Source: Cristatella mucedo
Taxonomy: Eukaryota; Bryozoa; Phylactolaemata; Cristatellidae
Assembly: GCA_009760855.2 (NCBI GenBank)
Contig: WPIO01000089.1
Location: 1,384,001 to 1,448,000, forward strand
Length of the DNA: 64,000 nucleotides
Reading direction: 5' to 3'
A program made the position numbers and the translations under genes. The first letter of the stretch is position 1. Every line of letters begins with the position of its first letter. Shown in pieces: positions 56,036 through 64,000 of the stretch. The notes beneath the pieces were generated by a model. The model saw only the letters and a list, made by a program, of their open reading frames with translations. It ran no database searches and had not been told where the DNA came from.

Positions 56036-56249
56036 CTACACAAGACTCCCCAAGGTTTTTTGGATCTTCCGTACACCGCAGCTACAGCGGGCTAGTGCGC
56101 TTTTGACTTTCAGCAGCTTTCCCATCATCAGCATCGGCGAAAAGAGCTCCACTTTATCATAGTTGGCGCTTCTAAAATTCGAAAGCGTTGCCATGGATTT
56201 TTCACGAATCTCGTGGCAGCTTAGCCGAGAGAACCGTCCGTCGTCAAGG
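56036..56249 (-). CDS. coding-like segment abutting a LINE-A insertion
   Basis: Minus strand: about 71 codons with no stop from the LINE-A border at 56249 down to a TAG at 56038-56036. The codon rhythm is coding-like and the peptide is ordinary (KVELFSPMLMMGKLLKVKSA, then CSCGVRKIQKTLG). The first few codons of the longer frame come from LINE-A. No acceptor is evident at the border. It could be a terminal exon disrupted by the insertion, or chance. Confidence 0.25.
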
Positions 56250-56567
56250 ATCACGACATCCCCTGACTTGATCATATTTAAAAAGAAATTAAAAAAATAC
56301 CTATTTACGACAGCATTTGGCGGGTCCCTGTGATTCTTCCTTTATGTGCTTATTCGTGCTGACACGGCTGCATGCTGCCACTAACCACATTTGCATGCTG
56401 ACCCTGTGTATGTCACCCCTAACCATGTTATTCATGTTGTTCATCAAGCATGATATTTTTACTCAACGTTCGATCGTGGTTCTTTTGCAACAAATGTCAA
56501 GTGCCTAAAATGAGACTAAGTTCTCTGAGAGTGCTTTATCAAGTGTATTATTATTATTATTAAGAAG
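56246..56567 (+). mobile_element. LINE-A 3' end
   Basis: It begins near GATCACGACATCCCCTGACT, runs through the untranslated region (GCATGCTGCCACTAACCAC, GCATGCTGACCCTGTG) and ends with AGTGCCTAAAATGAGACTAA, GTTCTCTGAGAGTGC and (ATT)n. Confidence 0.8.
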
Positions 56568-57224
56568 AAGAAGAAACCCTGAGAGGAATTGTATCTTGGT
56601 AATCCAGCGCCGAGCGCCACTAACCAGCTTACCACGAGCGAGCCGAGGGCGCTGTGGGCCGAGTGCAACTCCAGCTCCATTTCCAGACTCCAAGGATCGC
56701 GAATAGTAGCGCAAACGATATTCCGCAGGCCGAACGTCCGAAACGCGAGATGGCGCTGCCGGCCCAACATCGCGCGCCCGGACTGCAACAATGTTCCATT
56801 AATACTGGGGCGTCCTGGGCGAGTAGTGCCGCTATCGAATTTCTTTGAAGCCCGGCAGGAGCGACTCGATATTGGACCTGTCGGCCGGAGGCTTCTACTT
56901 GCGACAGCGGGCCGCCAGCATCGGGAGCGGCCATGATTAAGATATACCATGAAAGATTTTTATATTCACTATAATTACTGAGCCACATTAGTGCCTCATT
57001 AATATATTATTATTTATTACTATATTGAATATTATATTATATTATAATTTTAAGTAAACTAACGAGAGCGACGTTTCCAGCTCGTAGGTACATCTGGGCG
57101 GCGTGAACCTCTCTTAAAGTCAACCTTCCAGGCAGCGAACTAAGTATTTTTTTTGCAGTGTGATGCACTTTCAACCGCACTCTCATGCGTACCATACAAA
57201 TTGGACCTGCTCGTTGCCCCGCTG

Positions 57225-58397
57225 CTAGTAGATGCTTGGTTCCGTTCTTTTCACAGTTCATACTCTCCCTCTTGCCGACGCGATTGCCAAGCACAATTTA
57301 AGCTTTTACTTCTCTGCGGATGGCACTCAGTTTCACCTTTGCTTTGACACCTCCCAGCACTACAACACTTAGAATTCTCTCAACTCCCTTGCTGCATGTA
57401 TGGATGACATCTGCACATGGTTGGCAGCAACTTTTCTTAAATTGAAAGATGATAAAACCAACTTACTAGGTTTGGGCAAACCAAGTGTGATTTCGAAACT
57501 GGAAAGGCTGACGCTCAAAATCGGCTTTGCCAGCATATCTCATGTTGAATCTGCACCAAATCTAGTGTCACGTTCCAAAGTGACCTTTCAATCGACGACC
57601 GCATCAGCTCCGAAGTCAAGTCTGCCTACTTTCAGCTGCATAATATTGCTAAGATTTGGGCTGCTTATACAATCATACCACATCTAAATTGGTCCATGCA
57701 ATTGTGACATCCCGGCCTGACTTCTGTAACTCACTACTTGCCAGTCTACCGGCCTGTGCAATCAGGCGCTTACAGCTGATGCAAAAATAGGCCTATCTGT
57801 CGTGAGCGTCGCAGCAGCCACATCACACCACTTTTCGCCGACCTGCATTGACTTCCGGCCAAGCAAGGCGTCGACTTCAAGGTTTTGTCACTCACTTTTA
57901 GGTCGCTTTATTCTTTGGCTCCAGCCTACCTGTCAGATCTATCCCCACCATGCTAAGCATAATACCACCCACTTTTCGGAGTCGAAATGTTTACGTATAC
58001 CTCGTACAAACCTCAAATCCTTTGGAGACCGCGCCTTTAGTTCGTATGCTCCCAAAGCCTAGAACTCACTCGCGACTTGCGTCACGACATATTCTGGCTT
58101 GACCACATTCAAAAAGAAACTAAAACGCATCTATTTATCACAGCATTTACTAAGTCCCCGTGATTCTTCCTTTATGTGCTTATGTGTGCTGACGCTGTGC
58201 ATGATGCCACTAAACCATACTTGCATGCTGACCCTGTGCATAACACTCCTGACCATGTTATTGTTGTTTACTGAGCATGCTACCACTAACCATTCGATCG
58301 TACTTCCGTTGCATCAATTTTAAGCATAGAAAGAGATATAATTCTCTCAGGGCGCAATGTAAAATGTATTAATATTATTATTATTATTATTATTAAG
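57225..58397 (+). mobile_element. LINE-A copy, RT pseudogene
   Basis: Starts within RT (TGCTTGGTTCCGTTCTTTTC, about the VLGPVLF region); the YADD box is damaged (FYFSADGTQF-like). Then LKLKDDKTNLLGLGKPSVIS and the C-terminal region with frameshifts, and the 3' end (GGGCGCAATGTAAAATG and (ATT)n) at 58397. Confidence 0.82.
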
Positions 58398-58957
58398 GTA
58401 GCAGCCCTGCGTGTTCAGTAGGCCGAAACAATCGAACGAGGGCTCAGCCATTACATGCTTAGAGTGCTGTGCCGGTAGGCCTGAATTGCGGGATCGTTTC
58501 ACGCTCGATGCGAAATTTTTTTCAGGGCTCAGTGCCGCGGCGATCCTCTTCCGGCGGCTCTGCATTTCAAAATTAAAAGGAACAGGAAGCGCGAACTGGC
58601 GGCGCGCGAGAGCTGGCGGCGTGCGCGTCCGCTGAGTGAGTCGCCCTCGGCAGCGAGCCACCACTGCGAGTCGACAGATGCTCACGCCCCGACGCGATCG
58701 CCGCGCGAAGCTGCTTTCGCCGAGGTGCTCGGTCACTAGCCCGGGGTTTCCTGCTCGCGATGCGCCTGCTCGGCTCACGGCCCGGCGCCCGCGACAGACG
58801 CGTCGCAACAGCGCATGCGCGGCTTTCGTCGGCAGCGACCGCTCTTGCTGCTCTGACGCTCGAATGCTACGACCTGCTAGCACGCCTAGCGACGGCTCGA
58901 GCTCAGAGCCCGACGTTGGCGCCTCACTCAGAAGCTGCGCTAGCGGCGGCGACGGCG

Positions 58958-59067
58958 ATGGCCGACGGCGGCGGAGGCGGAGGCGGGCTGGAACGGCGAA
59001 ACGCGGCGAAGCGATTTTTTTCAAATCCCGCAAAGCCTGCTCTCGCCACGGCCAGGCCCTCCGGGAA
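58958..59067 (+). CDS. possible first exon in the CpG island
   Basis: An ATG in strong context (GGCGATGGCC) opens MADGGGGGGGLERRNAAKRF, ending CGGGAA before GTGAGC at 59068. That is 110 nt. A possible continuation after CGGGACTGCAG (about 59182) reads SYLVGAADGEWREEFTVR in one frame. Highly GC-rich context makes chance frames common. Confidence 0.25.
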
Positions 59068-59444
59068 GTGAGCGGAGCGCTCGCTCGGGCTCGCGCTCCG
59101 CTCCGAGCTCTAAGGCGTTGTCGTCGTGACCGACGCGTCTTCAGAGACGCACGCGCGGCGGCGGTGGCGGCGGGACTGCAGGTGCAGGACCTCGCTCGCG
59201 CGCGCGGCGTCCTACCTGGTCGGAGCGGCCGACGGCGAGTGGCGCGAGGAGTTCACGGTGCGAGCGAGCGCTTCCGAGCGAAACTGCGCTGACCTTTACC
59301 GAGGCAACGCTCCACCGCCGGAAGCTTGGGCAGTGATGCGGTTCGCTATTCGCGGACGGACAGGCAGCGGGCTCACTCCCTCGGGTCGCGTGCGCCTTTG
59401 AACTTTTCCCCAGGTGCCACCAGGCGGCGCCCGAGATCGATTAA

Positions 59445-59547
<103 letters not shown>

Positions 59548-60426
59548 CAGCCGGAGGTCGCCTAGTTCGCGGCGGCAAGAACCCGCCAACCCATCCAGGC
59601 GATAGTGAAAGAGACGCTGCGGCAGGGCTATTATATGGAGCAGCAATTGAAGAGCGTGAGCGGCTGCGTCCGGTTCCGGTTCTGCGACCGAACAGCTCGC
59701 AGTCCTACGTGTGGCAATGGTCTCGCAGTGCACCGCGGGCAGTCGAGGGCCGCAAGCTTGCGCGTCCGCCGCCGGAAGCGCCGGGTCGGCTCGTGCTGCC
59801 GCTCCCTTGACGCTCTTGCGAGTTGGCGGAGCTTGAGCGGCGAAACAAACTGATGCAGAACGCTGGGAAAGAGTGAAAGGCTCCCGGATGTGGATGCGGG
59901 GCTAGATTGGTTCAGTAGCCAAGGCAGAGATTTAGGAACTCGACCTCGACCCCTTCCAACGCACCGCTCTACCCCCCCTCCACCAGTCACTGCGTACCGT
60001 AGTCGCTTCCTGGCCCAGGCTACAGCCGCCCGGTGGACCGCGAGCGGCAGCTCTGCGTCTGCGTCTCGTCCTTCCCGATTGGATAGCTAGCTATATATAG
60101 CGGATAGCTACTCTCCGGCCAGCGCCGCGTTCAGTGTGCGAGCGCGCACGCCGCATACGCGTGCGCGTAGGCGAGCGCACGCGCGCGCTGGCGAGCTCGC
60201 GCGCAGACTCGCTCCACGCGCTCGAGTGCGCACAGTGTGCGTTTCGCTTGCGCACGCAGATGCGGGGGAGGGGCAAGTGCGCGCGCACGCGAACGCGAAC
60301 ACGCGTACCCCGTCTAGCGACGGCGCGTAGGCAGTCGCTAAGGCTCTGCTCGCTTTCCAACGATATCCAAAACGACAACAACATATTAGTATAGCACCAT
60401 AAACAGACTAAATGTCTATCTTGCCG

Positions 60427-60562
60427 AACTAGTTTGGCCCAGTGGTTAAGGTGCTCGCCCCGATGGCCGAGGTCGTGGGCTCGAGCCCCATGGCATATGT
60501 GAAGCGCCTGAATAGAGATTAAGTTCTCTTAGAGCGCTATACAAATTAATTTTATTTATTTA
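60427..60562 (+). mobile_element. SINE-A, best-preserved copy
   Basis: A box TGGCCCAGTGGTTAAGG, B box GGTCGTGGGCTCGAGCCCC, body CATGGCATATGTGAAGCGCC and terminus GAGATTAAGTTCTCTTAGAG then CGCTATACAAATTAATTTTA with (TTTA)n. The head is tRNA-like and carries an internal Pol III promoter; it has no coding capacity and depends on a LINE, probably LINE-A, for movement. Confidence 0.9.
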
Positions 60563-60804
60563 TTTTGTTTATTTATCTTGGCACTTGATGTGATAGACAG
60601 ACGGCGGTCGGCAAGCGCTGCAGCTACTTAGCACTCGTTGCTTTTAAGACAGCGGTTTCGCTGTACCGCCAGGGCTGTACTGGAGCTGGATGCCAATGGA
60701 CCAATTTCAATCGTAGCACCGTACGCAAGCTGAGTAAAGAGTATCCATCAACCTCTGCAAGCCGCCTGTGTACAATAAATACGTTGTGCGAGCCTCCTGC
60801 TTTT

Positions 60805-61000
60805 GTAATTAGCACGCAGCGCACGGTCACAATGTTTGCCTCATCTGCGGCCAATAGTTACCCATTGACGCAGCGAAGCCTACTCCTCACCTGTGGCCAA
60901 TAGCTAAGCCATTGACACAGCGAAGCCTACTCCTCACCTGTGGTCAATAGCTAAGCCACTGACGTAGAGCAGCGTCAGACCGCTAATGCACGTTGTATGG
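60805..61000. repeat. direct repeat, copy 1, with tandem CCAAT units
   Basis: It begins TAATTAGCACGCAGCGCACG and contains three tandem units of about 46 nt (GGCCAATAGTTACCCATTG..., GGCCAATAGCTAAGCCATTG..., GGTCAATAGCTAAGCCACTG...), each with a CCAAT-type box. It matches 62215-62370. Confidence 0.8.
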
Positions 61001-61507
61001 AAAGCACGATTTGCCTTGGCTTCTGACGCGAGAGAAGACTAAAGGCTAAAGATTGCGATGCTGTTAAAGCATGTTGTGCCCGTGTGTCTGGGCGATAATG
61101 CAAAATACGGTTGAGGTGCACTGCCGGTCGAAATAAAGTAAGACTGCCAGAAGTTGCGAAATGAGTGAATTTTGACGGTCTCGTGGTTATGGGATGAGGA
61201 GGCCGAGCTTAAGGCTGTGAGGTTTTGACTGGACTAGGAGCAGGTCGCCGGACCTGAGACCGGGACACAAATAGGCGACAAGCCAGCTTCATAGCGGGTT
61301 GATCCCATCGTCAACACTGCTCCCAAGAGCCTGACAGACGAGCGGATAATATTCAGCTGTCCGGCTGCAATACCGGTGGAGGAAGCGGGTATGAGACCGC
61401 TTCCGACCTAGTTGCCGCAACAGCTGAAGAGCGCCAGAACAAAGTAAGTGCGCAGCGGCAGCCGCCGGAGACGGAGAAGGGGCAGCATGTGACGGCTTCC
61501 AGCGGCG

Positions 61508-61562
61508 AGGCGATAGCGGTCAGAGACGAGGCGATAGCGGTCAGCGGCGAGGCGATAGTAGC
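61508..61562. repeat. short minisatellite, GAGGCGATAGCGGTCAG units
   Basis: Three imperfect copies of a unit of about 24 and 21 nt containing GCGAGGCGATAG, located between the two CCAAT direct repeats. Confidence 0.8.
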
Positions 61563-62214
61563 CTAACAACACGAGGCGCAGGCGGCCCTCGAGAGCGACG
61601 TCTTGGCGGCGGAGCTCAGCAGCGAGAGCGTCCAAGCGGAGGAGAGGACCTGCACGAGCGTCTCGGTGAAGAGCACCGAGGAGCACAACCCGAGATGATC
61701 GACTCGGCGGAGTGGAACCCCGAGAATGACGAGGGCCGCAGTGATGAGCCGAAGTGGTTTTCGCAGAGCCGGATAGGTTGGTGACGAGCGCGCGAGACCA
61801 GCCATCGGGACTCGGACGGCGGCGACCGGCGGAACTGCATGACTGTGGAAGCTATGTCCCAGCTTTGTCTAAAGGAGGCGGGCAGCATCTATGACCGTCT
61901 GCTCGAAAGGCGTAGTGCTGACACGTGGCTTCTGTGAGTGGCTATCACGTAGACTGCCAACCCCAGTTAAGCCGATCGGAACCCTTCTAATTGAAAAAAT
62001 ATCCTGATAGAGCCCGAACGACATGCCGCTGGACAGGGCAACACCTTATGCTGCGGGGGGGGGGGGCACCGCCTGATTAGGCAGGCGAGGAGAGCTCGGG
62101 AAGCCGATGGCTACATGACTTTCCAGTCGTGAGGGTCGCCCCTCCCCAGCCAGGCTGGTGGGTTATGAGATCTATTTTATATGCTGGAAGGGATGCTGTG
62201 TTCGCTTGCTGATT

Positions 62215-62370
62215 CTGTAATAAGCACGCAGCGCAAGGTCACTAATGCATGCCTCACCTGCGGCCAATAGTTACACCATTAACACAGGGCAGCAGCCTAC
62301 TCCTCAAATGTGGCCAATAGTTAAGCCTTTGATGCAGCGAAGCGCCAGGCCGCTAATTTACGTTATATTT
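62215..62370. repeat. direct repeat, copy 2, with tandem CCAAT units
   Basis: It begins TAATAAGCACGCAGCGCAAG and holds two CCAAT units (GCGGCCAATAGTTACACC, GTGGCCAATAGTTAAGCC), ending CAGGCCGCTAATTTACGTT. It is shorter by one unit than copy 1. The pair, 1.4 kb apart in direct orientation, may be terminal repeats of an unrecognised element. Confidence 0.8.
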
Positions 62371-62571
62371 TCCGACGTAGCTGCTTTGATTAATCGAGCT
62401 CTCATATATGTACGCATTGTTGAGAGAAACAAAGATTGAGTCTCGTTGACCGCTCACGTCCGCACTGTGTCTCCGTGAGACTCAACTAGAACTGCCGCAG
62501 CCGGAGCCCACTATAATACAACAGATATTGGCTTGGATATTTTAGCCGCCAGCTGACCAGTCTTGGCAGCT

Positions 62572-62697
62572 CGACGGCGAGGTCAGACGGCGAGGTCAGA
62601 CTTCGAGATCAGACTTCGAGGTCAGATGGCGAGGTCAGATGGCGAGGTCAGACGGCGAGGTCAGACGGCGAGGTCAGAAGGCGATCAGACGGCGAGA
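62572..62697. repeat. 14-bp minisatellite, about nine copies
   Basis: Unit close to GACGGCGAGGTCA with variants (TTCGAG, TGGCGAG, AGGCGATCA). The 90-codon plus frame over it (Arg/Gln/Ser/Gly-rich) is probably an artefact. Confidence 0.88.
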
Positions 62698-63626
62698 CCC
62701 AGAGCTCGTAGGACGGAGCTCGGGCGGCTGGCGCCCGTGTTTTTAGTCCAAGCGTCAGTCGTAGACGTGTCGCGAATGGTCCGCGGCAGTTTCAGCTCCC
62801 AGATCGGGCATTTCCGGCTCCTGCTAGCTATCTAATGCTACAGTGAAGCGGCTACGAGAAGCCGCCTTCATCCATAGCAATTCCCCCCCCCCGGTTAAAA
62901 ATAGGCCGTATACCTCTCTGGCGACCGATTAAACGAAGGCGAGCGATGCAGCCTCTCAGTAGCCGTGGTAGCCATGTCGGGCGGACGCTGTCTGCTGTGA
63001 GAGGAGCTATCTTTGGGCTGGACGTGACCCAAGTTCAGCCCATCGCTGGACTCGGGTTGCGTCCAACTAGACGCAGGGCGTGACGAGGCTATCGCCCGCG
63101 ATACGATCGCCACGATAGAACCACGATCGACTCATGGCCCAATGAGTAGGGGGGCTTTCGCGGAGCCGTTGTTAGCCGAACCTCCGTCGAGCGGTGCAGG
63201 GTTTCGGAGGGGAAGTCTTGTAGGGCTCGTGAGCGCGATGGTGGCGCGACGATGAACGAAGCCCCCACAAGCGAGTTGTGGTTTTGACGACGATGGCTGT
63301 ATTGTATCGCATACAGGCAGCACAAGCGAGCGAAAGTTCATACGGATGTAGCGGTAGTAGCGGTCGCGTAAGCAGCTCCGGAGCGCAGTAGATAAGAGAA
63401 TAAGAGAAAAAGGAGAGAGAGAGAGAGGGAGAGGGAGAAAGAGCGGATAGCGTGCCTACAGGCCCACGTACTGACCGAAAGTGAATGGGGCAGCATGGAT
63501 ATGTCACGTGCCGGCCAAGGAGCGCGCCCGTTGGGTGGACGGAACGTCGGCTGGGAGGGTGGGGTGGGCGGAACCACGTGATGCGATGACACGCCCACAA
63601 TCGCTGGCTGAGAGCGCAGCTTCGAG

Positions 63627-64000
63627 TTTATAATAATAATAATAATATTATTATTAATGCACTTGATGAAGCGCCCTCAGAGAACCTAATCTCTGTCTAG
63701 GCGCTTTACATTTGCTGCAAAGTGAAATGCAATTGAATGGTAAGTAAAATCATGTTTGAAAAACAAACAAAATGAATAATATGGTTAGGGTGACATGCAC
63801 AGGGTCAGCATGCAAATGTGGTTAGTGGCAGCATGCACAATGTCAGCACGCATAAGCACATCAAGGACGAATCACAGGGACCCACTAAATGCTGTCCTAA
63901 ATAGGTGTGTTTTTAGGTTCCTTTTAGATGTGGTCAGGTCAGGGGATGTTCTGACGCAGGTCGGGAGGGAGTTCCAGGCTTTGGGAGCATACGAACTAAA
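63627..64000 (-). mobile_element. LINE-A 3' end, runs off the window
   Basis: From an (ATA)n tail through GCACTTGATGAAGCGCCCTC, AGAGAACCTAATCTCTGTCT and the untranslated region, into the protein C-terminus (plus-strand GGAGTTCCAGGCTTTGGGAG at the end). It is very similar to the copy at 17427, so a young insertion. Confidence 0.88.

Noticed and set aside
58636-59292. 218-codon Arg/Ala-rich open frame in the CpG island
   Set aside because: Stop codons are rare in such GC-rich DNA; overlapping frames on both strands are equally open, and composition is not protein-like.

Overview
**Organism.** This is animal nuclear DNA. The evidence is GT-AG introns, tRNA-derived SINEs, L2/CR1-type and R2/NeSL-type non-LTR retrotransposons, long GA/CA/AT microsatellites, CpG-rich islands, a class A GPCR and a three-exon TIM9 gene. 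The TIM9, the FMRFamide/peptide-receptor-like GPCR and the repeat style would suit a lophotrochozoan-type invertebrate, but the sequence alone does not fix the phylum. There are no bacterial operons and no CRISPR array.

**Genes.** (1) A plus-strand gene of unknown function in about 2.3-5.8 kb, seen as a series of candidate exons. (2) A long minus-strand gene, pieced together by splice sites and codon phase, that starts in a CpG island at 30.8 kb and ends near 7.5 kb. It would encode a protein of about 730 residues that is low-complexity, Ala/Gln/Ser-rich and partly coiled-coil; I do not recognise it. Genes 1 and 2 converge tail to tail. (3) TIMM9 on the plus strand (32648-36338, three exons), encoding the mitochondrial intermembrane-space chaperone subunit. 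(4) A single-exon class A GPCR on the minus strand (39531-40580). The rest is mostly repeats, plus several weaker coding-like segments.

**Mobile elements.** At least five families recur. LINE-A is an L2/CR1-type RT element ending in an (ATT)n tail; its best copy is at 17.4-19.3 kb and it recurs at 16.9, 20.3, 27.7-30.0, 42.5, 52, 53.8, 56.2, 57.2 and 63.6 kb. LINE-B is a second L2/CR1-type element at 6.5-7.1, 23.0, 33.3, 37.1, 47.3 and 49.9 kb. SINE-A and SINE-B are tRNA-headed SINEs whose 3' ends resemble LINE-A and LINE-B respectively, so there seem to be two parasite-host pairs. Also present are an R2/NeSL-like element with a restriction-like endonuclease domain (49-51.7 kb, broken), a Ty3/gypsy pol remnant (46.3-46.7 kb) and a SPIN-like hAT MITE with a perfect 8-bp target duplication (38.9 kb).

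**Layout.** 0-7.7 kb: plus-strand gene and LINE-B palindrome. 7.5-31 kb: minus-strand gene with introns full of LINEs, SINEs and GA/CA tracts. 32.6-36.3 kb: TIMM9. 37-49 kb: repeats, SPIN-like MITE, GPCR and gypsy remnant. 49-58.4 kb: nested LINEs. 58.4-60.4 kb: CpG island with a (GGC)n tract. 60.4-63.6 kb: SINE-A, a pair of CCAAT-bearing direct repeats and minisatellites. 63.6-64 kb: another LINE-A running off the window.

Stretches in which I see neither a gene nor a recognisable repeat include 135-1670, 7100-7490, 8910-9860, 10830-12230, 12500-16900 (apart from a possible 33-nt exon and a hairpin), 26060-26980, 31350-32170, 34940-35960 (TIMM9 intron 1), 36340-37070, 37780-38520, 39090-39530, 40590-41000, 41220-42510, 44390-46300, 46900-47280, 47400-48930, 52820-53800, 55800-56030, 56570-57220 and 62700-63620. 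Exon calls are splice-signal and phase inferences without transcript support.
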